Of a stretch of DNA of 64,000 bases, positions 33,218-45,259 are shown piece by piece. A model generated the notes under the pieces. The model was not told the DNA's origin and did not search any database. It worked only from the letters and a program-made list of their open reading frames with translations. Position 1 is the first letter of the stretch, and every line of letters starts with the position of its first letter. This DNA is from Clarireedia homoeocarpa (lineage: Eukaryota > Ascomycota > Leotiomycetes > Helotiales > Rutstroemiaceae): contig LNKV01000021.1 of assembly GCA_001465935.1 (NCBI GenBank), positions 218,501 through 282,500 on the forward strand. Reading direction: 5' to 3'. The position numbers and the translations under genes are program-made.

Positions 33218-34570
33218 TTTAGTATGAGTGAAGTGTTCTGAGATCGTCATGGCGTTTAAATAGAAGATCTTAAGTAGCATTATCTTGCACCCGTTCCATT
33301 GAGATCTAAGAACGAGGTTCTTTTTCAAGAATCACAACGCTAGACATTCCTTCGTTCGTAATCATATAGAAAGTTTAGATAACAAAATAAATAGCTCTAG
33401 CTACCGTTGATTTAACTTCTGGACGTTGTGGCTAACACTCATCCGCCATTCACAGTATTCTTCACGTTCTCTTGTGTACTACTGTATGAATACATATCCT
33501 ACAAGCTCTTCTGTATGACCTTACCATTCATTTCCCTCTATTTATTTCCAAATATATTCATTCTCGAACATACTTAGAATCACCAGACAACGACCAAAAT
33601 ATCTCAGCCATTAGGCCAGTCTTCTCTCCACCTCTTCGACAGGTACCGACCCACTAGTCTCAAATACCAGACTAATCGATGAATAGCTGATGGTGATAAA
33701 GTCTCTTGAAACATATAATACCAGAGAGAAGGATATTCTCGATGTTCTACGCCAAAGCGTCACCGGGTGCTCCGAGTGCTTCCACTACACCCCTCTTCCA
33801 TATCTCTGGTATCGCGGTGAAGCTCGCCTCTTTAGCCATCTTTGTAACCCCAACCCATCTGTATGTGTAGTAGCATGCAGTTAGTTTCCATAACAGATAC
33901 TTGCCAAGAATTCACGGGCATCGATCCTGATTCCGTGTATGCAAGTTGCGGCCTCGCTGCGAGATGCGACGATAATGCTAAGTGGATGTCGACCGAAATT
34001 ATTGAGAAATATACCAAAGCAGTTAAAGAAACTAGAAATTACACAGCTGAAGCGAAACCTGTCGATACCCCGAAGATGAAAAAGGAATTACCTATAAAAA
34101 TCGCGAAAAGTAATCTCAATGAGATGGATGTCGCTGTAGTAGCTAATGCATGAGTGAAAAGCATGGCGACTTTGCTATAGATGAAGATTGGACTTTGATT
34201 TCATTATTTTCCAGCTCGGAATGAGTAGGGGACCAGACGGCTGCGTTTTCAAAAAACTTTAAGATGCATTGTAGGACGGAGGTTTGAAGTTAGTTTTGCG
34301 AAACACAAGAACTTCTGAATCTATATGTGCTTTGGTAAGAAAGTCATTGTACATCGTTTCAAAATTTTGAGCTTAATGAAAATACCCATGCATCTGCAAG
34401 TTAGCTTCACATATGCAAATCATCCATATTTGACCCCGCTGCACGGTAATGGGACCCCGAGCTAATGCATCCCCTACCACTGAACCCTAACTTTCTAGTC
34501 TTGCAAAAAAATGCGGGGATAACATCAACTGCGAAGTTGGAATTACTATCACTCAGCATGTCTTCGTGAA
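33218..34570. other. Mostly non-coding, one weak small ORF
   Basis: About 1.35 kb between the rhamnosidase stop and the stop of a small secreted protein gene. Apart from the weak candidate at 33863-34153, which is listed separately, nothing recognisable is seen. Confidence 0.4.
33863..34153 (+). CDS. Hypothetical small protein, uncertain
   Basis: An open frame of 96 residues (MCSSMQLVSITDTCQEF...). It has three spaced Cys in the first half (TCQEFTG, YASCGLAARCDD) and a Lys-rich second half. No signal peptide is visible in this form. A GTATGT at 33861 and CAG at about 33896 could make the first 12 codons part of an intron, but I found no upstream exon in phase. It may be the last exon of a small secreted protein or chance. 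I do not recognise a family. Confidence 0.25.
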   Translation: MCSSMQLVSITDTCQEFTGIDPDSVYASCGLAARCDDNAKWMSTEIIEKYTKAVKETRNYTAEAKPVDTPKMKKELPIKIAKSNLNEMDVAVVANA

Positions 34571-35122
34571 TCAAACATCCGTAGGCGAAATCTCAAATGC
34601 GGTCGAATCCGAGCCATCCTGCGCGATCGTGTAGCCTCCCTTTCTAGCATGCTCAACCCCATCAACCGTATATTCTATTTCTAGTAAGCCAGAAGTCTCT
34701 CGATCATTGCTATCATTTATCATCACTTCCAATTTTCTCCTCACTATCTCAGATGCCTCCCCATACCCTCCCAACCTAAAAGGATAAAGAAATGAGAGAT
34801 AAGACTTACTATGCATAACCAACAACATCACCTCATTTACACCAGAACTCTGATCAGCACTTATAGTTTCATCTGCACACGCCTTCATCACATCCTGCAT
34901 GTTCGTTCCACGACAGGTAGTGTCAAATGCCGGCTCGTTGGAACTTGAGTCGGATAGGGGATCGAGGGATATGGAGAATTTGTATATACAACCGGCTGGG
35001 GAGCAGGAGCTTCTATAGGAGGTAACCTGATAAGGTGTAGTGGTGGAGGTTGGGGAAGCGAATACGTGGGGTGTGGGGAAGAGAAGAAAAGGGAGAACGA
35101 AGATAGGTTTGGGCGTGAACAT
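34571..35122 (-). CDS. Small secreted protein with Cys pair (fungal family)
   Basis: A single open frame of 183 residues from ATG at 35122. A signal peptide is evident (MFTPKPIFVLPFLLFPTPHVFA), then YQVTSYRSSCSPAGCIYKFSIS, which resembles a family of small secreted ascomycete proteins that share the SCSPAGC-type motif and a second Cys pair (TTCRGT, KACADE). Function is unknown to me; small size and secretion would also fit an effector-like role. A GTAAGT and TTTTAG only 34 nt apart occur near 34790, but removing them breaks the frame, so the unspliced reading is preferred. Confidence 0.65.
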   Translation of the reverse strand: MFTPKPIFVLPFLLFPTPHVFASPTSTTTPYQVTSYRSSCSPAGCIYKFSISLDPLSDSSSNEPAFDTTCRGTNMQDVMKACADETISADQSSGVNEVMLLVMHSKSYLSFLYPFRLGGYGEASEIVRRKLEVMINDSNDRETSGLLEIEYTVDGVEHARKGGYTIAQDGSDSTAFEISPTDV

Positions 35123-36433
35123 TATTATTTGCGGAGAAATTGGGGAATAGAAAGGAATCTATTGAATAGAGGCAATCTTTATGCAAATAAAAGACATGGA
35201 CCTACATATCCATACGCAGGAAAATACAAACTTTTATTCTAACTCAGCCGCTTGCAAAATCATAATTGTTCCCAACTGAACGCAGCCATAGTGACCTACT
35301 AGATGACCCTGAGAATCCTCGCGCTTCCAGAAACAACTGGTTCATCCGAGAACGGGGCTCTAAATACTACGAGCGGCTAGCATGCCAACCTTATATAGGT
35401 AGAGACGAGGTGTATCGTTGGTTCTATGTAAACGCCGAAGAGTGCTCATAGATTGTTTATTGATTGGTTCACGTCATCCTATTCTCCACCAGCCACATGG
35501 TGAGTTGCTTCGGAAAAAATTGAAATGCGTGCTTGTTGGCAAGGCAGTATTAGGAAGAGGATAAGATGTTCACGTGACATAGAGAAGATAATTTGTTGCT
35601 CTCGCGCTTGTGAGATGCCTTTTGTATGTAAGAAATTAAGTGGACAACACTTTCAACTTCTCGTCCAACTTATATCAGCATCGAACAGACGCGCCGTGTA
35701 AATTACCCCGCATTCCCACAAGTCAATGGAACATAACATTACCGTGCCCCATGCAGGCTGATCGGATAATATTAGGCGAATCATTCAGGACAACCTCCAA
35801 TGGTGGTAAATCTGATGCGGTTCGTCCCGCGAGCTAACCTGCCCTACGGTAATCATTTAGCAAAGTGGAAATCTAAGCCATCGCGATGAATCGACGTGTA
35901 TGTTCCTAACTCTTTCCATGCATTGGTCAGCTCGCCTTACTATGGGCGGTGATGTGCAGGTACACGATCAAGACATCCACGTGGATCTGCATTGGTGGGG
36001 AAAGGGTCTACGAATCATGGAAACGCAGCGTCAGAAAGACAGACTACGGCATCAAAAGAAAAAAGAAAAAAATATATATATATATATATTTCACGAGCAC
36101 ACACCATAATGAAGTGTCTTCATGGAAGACACAGAGTCAACGAGACCCTACCGGAAGATGGAATTGCTAACTAGAAAGAGATGACAATCAACTCCGGTGT
36201 TCCCACTCTAAAGCCCAATCCGACAATGAAGTCGTAGCTGTTGCTCTTCCTTCTCTTTCCCTTTTTTTGACTACCCACGGAACCCGCCAATGCGTATCGC
36301 CAACCTGATACGCCGAAAAAATAATCATCAATCGTTAATTAGAAGAAATAAGCCCACAAAACAACAACAACGCCCAAGGCTTGATGCCAATGTTTCCTAT
36401 CTTTCAAACTCCAATCCATTCAATCCAAAACCA
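35123..36433. other. Gene-free stretch
   Basis: About 1.3 kb with no supported gene. Small open frames on the plus strand look random. It contains a short (AT)n tract at 36071-36090. Confidence 0.4.
36071..36090 (+). repeat. (AT)n microsatellite
   Basis: About ten AT units preceded by an A-rich tract (from 36058), in non-coding sequence. Confidence 0.9.
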
Positions 36434-36751
36434 TCACTCATTTATAGTCCTAAGCGCGCCATTCAACTCCCGTCTTCTCCGCTCAATGAAAGCATTCAAC
36501 TCCCTGCCGATAGGACCAAACGCTTCGACGGGATACCAGCATTTCCCCTCATCATCCCACGTTGTTACAATAATGCTAACTTCGGATTCACGTTGCATTT
36601 CGCGATGTGGTTCTCGGATGACGTTTCGACTCGTCGGCGCAAGGGGTGAGCGACTCGAAGGTTGCTTGGGTCGCAGCGAGGGATAGGGGTTTGATCTGTT
36701 GACTCGCTTAAGACCATTAATGGCTGCGTTGCGGGGAGGAGAGATCTGCAT
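36434..36751 (-). CDS. Hypothetical small protein, 105 residues
   Basis: An intron-free frame from ATG at 36751 (MQISPPRNAAINGLKRVNRSNPYPSLRP). The first half is basic and Pro/Ser-rich, with no signal peptide. The second half looks folded: SIIVTTWDDEGKCWYPVEAFGPIGRELNAFIERRRREL, with good coding character and a helical end. I do not recognise a named family. The opposite strand is also open over part of this region, so the call is tentative. Confidence 0.4.
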   Translation of the reverse strand: MQISPPRNAAINGLKRVNRSNPYPSLRPKQPSSRSPLAPTSRNVIREPHREMQRESEVSIIVTTWDDEGKCWYPVEAFGPIGRELNAFIERRRRELNGALRTINE

Positions 36752-37546
36752 GTTTGATATTTGACGTTGGAAGAAAACAAATTAGAAAAGAAATCTGGAG
36801 CGGAGCGGAGATGGTTTGTTGATGAGCTGATGATGCGACGAGAAGACTGGAATTGATGTTAATATGTGTAACAATATGTAAGGTGTAGAAAAATGCTTTC
36901 GTTGTTATCGACTTGTGATCGAATATATAATTGACGAAGAAGCAGTGTGCGAAATCCGAAGCACAAATTCCATTGCTTGGTGGTTAATATCACGACAACT
37001 ATTCTCTCACACCGTAAGTCACGAACGAGGGGAAATGGGTCCAACTTATAGGAGCGACAGTTTAGCCCAAACTATTATCACCAGGCACAGATGAAATGCC
37101 TCAAACCACGCAACAAGCTGCAGCAGAGGTGTGTGGGAAAAAAAGCCAACAAATCCGGGGCCTAATTAGTTACCCGTCAGCAAAATATTAACACTTGCAT
37201 AACCACGATCGAATCGGGCAAATGAGATGATGCCAAAAACAATCTAAATGTGGTGACGGCTGAAAGGAGTAGTAAAACCTGTAAAACCCATATGAAGAGG
37301 TCCTTGTCCGGGTGATATGAAGGCTCTCGGATTGGCTAGTCGTCTCACCGCTAGATAAGCCTTGGTGGAACTACTTTGGGCCAAGATACTTGAAGATTTC
37401 TTGAAACATGCTTTCACTTCCAAGTCTGTCCAAGATGCTTTGAGTACAGTATACGATATCCTATCCTAGGTACTGCAGATTCATGTTTGAAAATGGATCC
37501 CGTGCAATAGAATAGTCGTGTGATTGGCGTACTGTTCCCACAATGA

Positions 37547-37586
<40 letters not shown>

Positions 37587-38792
37587 GTGATTTTGGATTG
37601 GTAGAATACCTAACATGTCAAGAAGGTCTTGGCCTACCAACTCCGACTCATGAAGTGGAGGTTCCGCCATTCCTGACGAGTTATAACGGTGGATTTTGAG
37701 GGGTAAACATGCCCCCCAGCAAAAATTCTGATTTGCTAGTTTGTGGTCCCGAGACTTTGAGCCGTGCAAAACCGAGGAGTATGGGGAAAGGATCTGTGTA
37801 ATGATGCCCCATCACGTGTGGAGCCACAATATTCTAGAACTTTTCATGATCGAGATCTATTCCTATTCAACGTCGTGTTCCAGTTTTCCATCGGTGCTAA
37901 GGAGACCGAGTAGAAACGGTTCTTTGGCCAGTTACTTGTCTTGTTATTTGGAGGCAAGAGAGCGGTCACAAGCTTTGCGTATACGATGATGCGATCCTGG
38001 ACTCGCAACGGAATGGCTCGATTGGGGCACTGTATATTGATTGAATGCTGTGATTCGATTGAGAATGGCGAAACAATGGTAACCAATATCTTTTGGGGGG
38101 TCGAAACCGCCACCCCTGAAACCCAAACCTCAATAACGTTATAGCGTTTTCACTAAAGGTGCTGTTTCAACACACTCCAGCAGTCCCTTTTGTGTTATTC
38201 CGGTCTTTCCAAAGCAATTGCCAGACCTCCGTTGCTACTGTAGGAAGCTACTTCCGTTTCCCTTGATCGCGGTTATATCACGAGACTAGGTTATGAGGTC
38301 AGCGGTATCCCGAATTGTAATAAAGTATTAAAGTAAGCTTCCAAACCCTGGCCGCAACCGTCTGTGAACGTCAGACTCTTGCATCATGTGGCATTCAATT
38401 ACTTAATAGCAACTATTGTGCATGTCATCGTACACAACATCGTGAATGTCTTTTGACGATCGTTCAATTCCTCCGCACGTAGTACGTACACGTTATGTGT
38501 CCAGGGTGTATCATGAAACTCCGAGTTGGCTCATTGATGAAATTGCGGGGTAATGGGGAGCACAGCGTCCGTACATACAAAGTCATTGACTGGGAAACAA
38601 CGAGTGGATCTGATCCATCGCTCCCTCTGTATTCCTCCATTCTTCATCGAATTAGAAATATCGAGGCCAGACATGCATACAAATGTACTTGGAAATCGAA
38701 CTTTAGAGCCAACAAATTTCTAACAGCAGCCGCCAGTAGGATACGGCGACGAAAAGAGTAAAAACAGTAAGACGTTAATGTTCTTGGGTCCC
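36752..38792. other. Long gene-free stretch separating metabolic and DUF6590 regions
   Basis: About 2 kb without a supported gene. It contains a run of 35 T at 37550-37584. Short open frames on both strands have no family features. It marks the border between the metabolic middle part and the lineage-specific array to the right. Confidence 0.45.
37550..37584 (+). repeat. Poly-T run, 35 bases
   Basis: An uninterrupted T run of about 35 bases in non-coding DNA. Read on the minus strand it is a poly-A. I found no matching retroposed gene before it and no clear target-site duplication. Confidence 0.9.
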
Positions 38793-41700
38793 CTAGAACT
38801 TACAATTACTGTAAACAATTTCAGCTGATCCTTCCTCTTCTTCATTTACTTCCTGCTCGGAGAAGTATGACGAGCGCAGCTCCGTTGATTGGCACTTTTT
38901 TTTCAGCGTCCTTTGGTTCCTTCTCCTGGTATTCTCAGGTCGCCAGCTAGTGCTGGTTTGATCCGGCTCCTCATTTAAAGAGAACTGGGAGGTTTGAGCA
39001 AATTTAATCTGCAATTTACCAACAGTGGCATTTGATGCGCTTAGATTCTGCTGTCGGGTCTGGGAATTGTAGCTACCCGATGAGGATGAGGATTCTACCG
39101 TTGAAACAAGGCTTCGTTCTGTTTGGGTGTTGCTTAATGAGTCAAGATGGTTATCTGCGCAGCCCACACCATGGTCTAGATCATGAGAAGAACTATCGTT
39201 CCTGGAGCCCACGTGAGGTCCATCACCGCCACCATCGATTTGTTCAAAACCAATGGTTGCATGACCAGAACGCGAATCTACTGGGATACTGCCCTTGCCT
39301 TTGATCCTTTTGCCCTCATATCTGTCCACTCGTGGGACTTGGGTGAATTCAAGACGACATAAGCAGGGTTGGTGCTCTGTGTCGAATATGAGACCACCCG
39401 GTAGATGGAGTTCGATCTTTTCTCTCAGCCGTGCGTTTGCTTTTGGTGAACCCCATCTGAGGAAACGTAGGCGTTGGATATGATTTATGCTCGTGATTTT
39501 ATCATTGTTATGGAGTTTATGGAATTCGATAAGACGGTCTGCGTCGTCCCATTCCACATTTGCACAGAGACCATTCTGCGTCCGCTTGAGAAACTCTCGA
39601 ATTGTGTAGCAGGTCGCAACTAAGGCATTCCGTCCAGAAGGGACCATTCGCCATGATGAGCATATCTGATCGGGCTTAAGAGGAATAATGGGTTGTGGAA
39701 GGCCTGTGCAAAATATTATAGGACAATAATATTTCGTCAGACATGCCCATGGCTGGTTTATCTCAGCTCGGTTGATTGGCATAGTAGGTTTCAGTTTCAA
39801 TATATCCAAATATTCCACGCCATGGATAAATTTTGGTGCGTGTTCTTTCACTTTGGAAAATTCCTTTTCGGCAGACAAAAGTTCTCCTTGAATATTGTCT
39901 AACGTGTGCCAGATTTCGCCAAAGAGTTTGCTCACTCCTTCATCACTAAGGCCATCCGATGAGTCCTGCTTTTTGACCTTGAACTGAAGATTGGCTTTCA
40001 GAGCTTGGTATGCTTGATGACCTCCCTCCGAGCAAGGCTGTGCCATATGGAAATGCGTAGCGACACCATCGTTGACTAGTTGGTAACCCCGACGTGTGAG
40101 AATAGTTCTGGCTGTGAACAGCACAAATGCTGACTGTGGCAGATAATATGCGACCTTTTTTCCAGCATCGTAAACAAGGACATTATCATTCCAGCAATCC
40201 TCTATTGTGTCATAAATATCTTTCTCAATACGATTCTGAACAAACGGAAGAACCGAAGTTTTCTGCCAGTTAGTTGTACCGGTAGCAGTCAAATAACCCA
40301 TACCTCCAGTTCCGAATGTCAGCCCATATGATTGGACGTAGCGAGCTTCGGGACCATGGGTTGTCTGTGAAAAGTCGATATCTTCACCGGAAAAATCTTC
40401 TGTGCCTAACACAATAGATGCCTCTAGAGTCCAACCCAGAAAGCAACGTCGCTCTATTAGACGATCTGCAATGGGTTCTTTGTGCCACTTGTCAATATCC
40501 CTTAAGATCTCCGGAAAGTGCAATCTCCCCCGACTACCTTTTATTTTCTTGTCACTGAAGTGCCACTGAATAGCGTTGTCTTCCGTCAACTCCTTGACTG
40601 GAACCAGGACTGTACTAAGACCGTTTCCAATCAAACCCCCGTCGAATTCGACTAGGCTCAAAACTCTCGCAGCCATGGCCATGTCCGCAAAGGAAATCTC
40701 AAGCCCCTTTCCTTCGATGCGCTCCTTGACCGGAAAGCCGTAGGCAATGACCATTCCGGGAAACAAGTTTCTCCAACAATCGAAATCGAATTCTTTAGGG
40801 AATTCTTGTAGTATATTCAGCCCCAAAGTTATGTTGGCAGATTTGGAGATGTCTCGGTCTTCATCCTTTAGATTTTTTGGAGAGCACTGAACTTCAACAG
40901 ACGACTGGTAGATAGTATCTCCTGGCGACGGTCGTAAGACAGAGCATAACCATGAGAGAGCCGCGATAATCTTTTCATGCATATGATAAGATGACGTGAC
41001 TAGAGCACTGATTTGTGATTCTCTCTCGTTTCCTTGACATTTTTCAAGTCGGATAACGAGGCTTTCTTTCCGAATGGCTGCTGCAATATCTCCAAAATAA
41101 GCTGCTATAGTGAGATCCCGTGGATCAATAACTTACTTTCTTCGTATGTTTGCAAGAACTTATCTACTGCTTCCAAAACATAAGCGCCAACTTCAGGCCA
41201 AGTTCCTTCTATGTATTCTTTACAGGTTTGCGCCACTGCGACGTCTGAATTCATCGTGATCATCAGTATGTTAGCAATAGATTGTATGTCTGGGAATCTT
41301 AGCCTCAGGAACTGCGGGGCTTCCCAGGTAATGATGTACTGGATCTCGTGCGGCGAGTCCAATGAGCGAACGATAGGCCATATGGTGAACAAAGCTCTTT
41401 TTCTCCTATTCGGATGAAGGAAGATGTTCAGGTTCTCTCGTAGGAACTGCCACGAGTTAGAACGTTGAATGGCTTCCATTAGTTCTGAGAAGGCATAATC
41501 ATCAATATCCTTGTCATCGTAGTCATTATCATGGTCGTCCTCATGGTCGTCCTCATGGTCATCCTCATGGCTCATTTCTATTTTTTGTTCAAGCACAATA
41601 TTTGGTGTATTGAGCCCTGCTTTGTCGGTAATTTCATCCAGTTCCCTTAGCAGTTGTGATGCAAGCTTGTTGGAATTGTATTTGACATATCGTGCTGCGC

Positions 41701-42334
41701 CTCTGAATTGAGGTGTTAGGCTTTCAGTCTTCAGATGCTGAGAGAATTGAACAAGACAACGCCGGAAGTTGTTTTCAAACTTGTATAATGATATTTTTTT
41801 GGAGGCCTGTCGGTAGAGTTGCTTCAATTCACCATCAGAGAGAAGCAGCCCTATCAAGACATCACTGCTTGCCTGATCGTCCCCCAAGGATGATGGTAAT
41901 GATACTTCCGAAGTGGTCGAAAATAAAGCACTCTCTACACTTGTTATGGAAGCGCTAGATAATTGTCTTCTGATGTGTTGTTCTCTACTTCCTTGAAAAC
42001 TTTTTCGGAAAGTACCAAAGTCATGAACCATATCATGGAGTGGCGTCAACATGCCCTGCGTAATTGTTGTGCTGTGGCTATTTGGTGTGAATTCAGAGTT
42101 TTGGGGAGGCAAATCAGCTGAAGAGTGTCCCATTTTGCTCATATCTAGAGAGTTGTTCTTACCAGACGAAGACGTTGGCAATTCGGAGCTTACTGAACTC
42201 AATGATGGATTTCTCCTGACATTAAGAGATATCACAGGCTCAACATTATTTGAGGACTCTTTTCTATCAGGTGTCGGACCGCCTTGTGGCAGGCTAAGTA
42301 TATGATGAGCTGAGACCAAACTGCTGGGGATCAT
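38793..42334 (-). CDS. Large fungus-specific two-module protein, probably C-terminal part of a DUF6590 fusion
   Basis: Two main exons (to 41137, then 41104-38793), with a 32-nt gap read as intron (GTAAGT..CTATAG). Module 1 is helical: LLLSDGELKQLYRQASKKISLYKFENNFRRCLVQFSQHL, after which an acidic repeat (EDDHEDDHEDDH) occurs. Module 2 contains GMVIAYGFPVKERIEGKGLEISF and VEFDGGLIGNGLSTVLVPVKE, then RRCFLGW and ARTILTRRGYQL. This is a fungus-specific region I know from large families of uncharacterised, sometimes NLR-like, proteins. The tail is Ser-rich and basic. As a separate gene it could start at ATG 42334, which overlaps the TAA of the DUF6590 frame (TAATG). A 53-nt intron (42346-42294) would instead join the two in frame to 1,588 residues, which I favour. 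Function unknown. Confidence 0.72.
41531..41566 (+). repeat. Coding tandem repeat, 3 x 12 bp (acidic EDDH)
   Basis: Three copies of a 12-base unit (ATGGTCGTCCTC type, the last with one change) encode the EDDHEDDHEDDH stretch on the minus strand. Confidence 0.85.
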
Positions 42335-42787
42335 TATGAACAATACCTTTTTAAAGAGTTGACAATATTATAATCAGTGATCACTTGTTGCTCCGACTCT
42401 TGGGCAAGTTTTCCAATTAACGATTCGTATCCTGTAGCCGAAGTGGATGATGTATTATAGTGAGAACTATCAGTGTATATTGTAGAAATCGGTAACACAG
42501 GGTTCTGGTAATCATTTTGATTTGAACTTTTCACTTGATCCGATCTTTTCGGGATATCTTCATACTTCCACTCTTGTTCGCCATAAAAATTTAAGCGACT
42601 TGACGCCCAGAAACCACGAGAATCCCATTCCCACTGAGTCCATTGAGTGGTCAGGTCATGGGCCTTCTTTGAGGACTCTTTTCTATTAGGTGTCGGACCG
42701 CCTTGTGGCCGGCTAAGCATAGGATTAACTGAGTTAAAATCGATAAGCACTTGTTGCTCCGACTCTGAGGCAAGTCTTCCAATGAAC
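42249..42787. repeat. Internal direct duplication holding a copied DUF6590 N-terminal block
   Basis: Two blocks occur twice in direct orientation. A 53-bp block is at 42249-42301 and 42668-42720 (three differences). The 19-mer CACTTGTTGCTCCGACTCT is at 42382-42400 and 42748-42766, with flanking similarity. Between them, 42433-42665 is the reverse complement of about 48424-48665 in the neighbouring DUF6590 gene at very high identity. This is a recent duplication with insertion of foreign coding sequence. Confidence 0.9.
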
Positions 42788-43900
42788 AAAACTTTGACAT
42801 TATACTCCACGGTATATACTTTGCCATAATTTAGACGTGATGCTGGGTCAAGTTTGTGTTGCGGCTCACTCGGAATCACTCTTATGGCCTTTTTCGTGAG
42901 TCCTCGCTCTCCTTCTCCATGGAACATGATAGGCTGTTCCGTATAAATAATCGTATGATGCTTGGCATGGACGCCCCTTTTGTTTGTACCCTGGTCCCCG
43001 TAGGTCAGTATAGGCCTAGTAATCACTGTTAGATCATTCAGAGCAGACATACTGCCGCTAGATAAATTTGAAGAAGAGGATACCCACAAGCAAATACAAT
43101 GGCCCTTTTCTTCCTTGATTATCAAGAAGCGCCGCACTTTCGAGTGATAGGATTCTCCAAAAGCCCCTCTACGGGTCTCAACCGTACTGGATTCGCCTTC
43201 ATTGTCCTTAGTTTCGGTCCAGAGAATTTTGAATACCTATGTCAATTATTGATATTTATACTAAAACAGAATTTCTTGGACATACCCTTCCCCACTTAAA
43301 CTCCCAGCTTTGATGGACTTGGTAAACTAGTATATCGTTAGTATAAACCTGAAAATATGATGGTTTTCAACATACGAGGGTCGAACTCTTCATTGTTTGT
43401 ATTAGGATTACTTGTCCGCACAACATTGCGCTGGCCAGTGTGCGATACGTCCACAGTGGTAGAATTTTGACTCAATGAAACTGGAGTAGAGTTGGAAGCT
43501 AAAGAGGTTTGAGCCAATATATTGGTTACGGAACTGAGCGTCGGGTCGCTTGTGTAATATTGCCCAACAGGAGCTTCAGATATTGGCTCTAGATAATTGG
43601 GGTGTGATGTTCTTGGAACAGTGACTATACTTTGTTGGCTATCATAAGCTTGCTTATCATAGTCATATTCGTATTGACCTAAATGTAAGTCAGAAAACAG
43701 AAGGCAGAGGGAAGCTGAGGATCTGATGGAGTGAGTTAGCGAGTGAACATGTGGGTACTCATACCTTCACCATTATAGCGCCATCGCCATCGTCCTTCCC
43801 TTTGCTCATCGAGTATCCATTCGCTCCATTCGCTCCGGTCGCATGATGTTGACAAATTCTTGTCCTTCCTATGCATTGATCTACTACTTGATTTTGACAT
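42334..43900 (-). CDS. DUF6590-type protein A (C-subtype), with extra N-terminal block
   Basis: Five exons (43900-43765, 43678-43376, 43326-43286, 43236-43088, 43015-) of a DUF6590-family gene. The N-terminus has the family Trp pair (SEWSEWILDEQ), then a Ser/Thr-rich linker (YEYDYDKQAYD). The DUF6590 core is YQVHQSWEFKWGRVFKILWTE, KVRRFLIIKEEKGHCICL and HAKHHTIIYTEQP, ending RLNYGKVYTVEYNVKVLFIG. Exon 3 is 41 nt, the same as in the paralogue at 53976. After the core comes an unusual segment: LASESEQQV, PQGGPTPNRKESS, then a second family N-terminus (LTTQWTQWEWDSRGFW) almost identical to the gene at 48391, then LAQESEQQV. The frame stops at TAA 42336-42334, giving 436 residues, or splices at 42347 into the downstream protein. 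No function is known for DUF6590. Confidence 0.8.
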
Positions 43901-45259
43901 ATTGGGAGAACTCAAGGATGATTTTATGTCATCTGCGTCTTTTACTCATAGGATGGGGGCATAGCCCACTCTTTATCACTTGGTCTGTGAATTTGAGGCT
44001 CAAAAATGCTTTTAGGGGTGCGACCTTCACAATAATTCTCACATCTATGCTTACACCCATTTCATAATACCCAGAGGTGCATTAGAACGGTGATTGGTCA
44101 GAAAATCGGAAATGGTAATACTGCTTACGGGGAAATTCAGGGCCGCTGCAACCTATGTATTGTAGCTTATTAGCATAGTTAACATGAAAAATCTGCACCT
44201 GTCCAGTTTCTCAACGACCCGTTACATGTTTATGTCATCTAAGTCTTTCATTTTTTAATACAATATCCTTCCAAGTCGATAGAGAGAGAATAGTCTGTAC
44301 CTGGAGCTTTAGAATCGTCTGACTTATCTAATGGTAGCCCTTGAACCACACAGCTGCTGTATTATATGTGATGAAGCAGCGATTAGCCAGCCTCATTCAC
44401 CATCCCAGTTAGCTCTCGCAGTCGGGGCGATAGCGCAGAGGATACTATCTCCACGCCTTGAAAATGCATAAATGGAGGGAATAGGTATCTGCTTAACCAT
44501 GATATTGTATTTATACTCCAATCAACGGCGACGTAGGGATGCACAAGTAGTAGCGCATTTGTTATAGTAAGCAGCTAGAGCAGGGTTGCGATTTTTTCCC
44601 TCGGGTGATTGTGCTAGCCCCTAGTAAGCTAAATGCGGCAGTGATTCATCCGATGGTGTGCATATTTTTGGCCGGGATGTCCGCACTCTATGCAGTGAGT
44701 TGTGGTTGAAACCGCCTAATACAAGATGCACATTCTATCGTGTAGTGAGTGGAATGACGTGAATCATTGATGCGGGAAACGATGTGTGCAGCTGACTAGA
44801 AAGAATGTGGGTGGTGGGGTGCATACTGTATATCACGTTGTGTAGCATAGTCGTTACAACCACCAATTAGGAAACTAGGAAAATTGCTGCATTCATTGAA
44901 GTAGGAGTGTTGAACCTCATATCAAGAACTTGTTCACGTGCGAGCTCGATCCAATAGACGAGAACCAAGTTGTAGATCTGCTCAATACTTATGTATACTT
45001 GTGTCCCTCATTAAATCCTACTCAGTTTGAGACGAACAGTATGAGATTCAACCAATCACACAATTTCTGCGTTGTTTTTGTCTCCTGGAGATTCCGGTCG
45101 AAATGGAGTACAGACTTATAAGGAATTAACTAGGCCATCGGAAGATGGGAGTCAACCCTTCAGATCAGAACAAGTAATGCTACTTGATCCCATAGTAAGT
45201 GCATTTAAGTATAGATCGGGCCAATATATGATTTTCGAGGAATATCCGTTAAGATTGCC
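43901..45259. promoter_or_regulatory. Gap upstream of DUF6590 gene A
   Basis: About 1.36 kb without a supported gene, holding the promoter of gene A and the 3' end of the coiled-coil gene E. The minus strand carries TGCACCCCACCACCC (44823-44809), similar to a motif in the three divergent promoters further right. Confidence 0.4.

Noticed and set aside
33863..34153. Secreted cysteine-rich effector
   Set aside because: No signal peptide and no upstream exon in phase; kept only as a low-confidence hypothetical frame.
34780..34815. 34-nt intron in the small secreted protein gene (GTAAGT..TTTTAG)
   Set aside because: Removing it shifts the frame and leads to an early stop, while the unspliced frame continues into a family-like C-terminus.
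37550..37740. Poly-A (minus strand) as the tail of a retroposed gene
   Set aside because: No coding or RNA-derived sequence and no clear target-site duplication was found next to the run.
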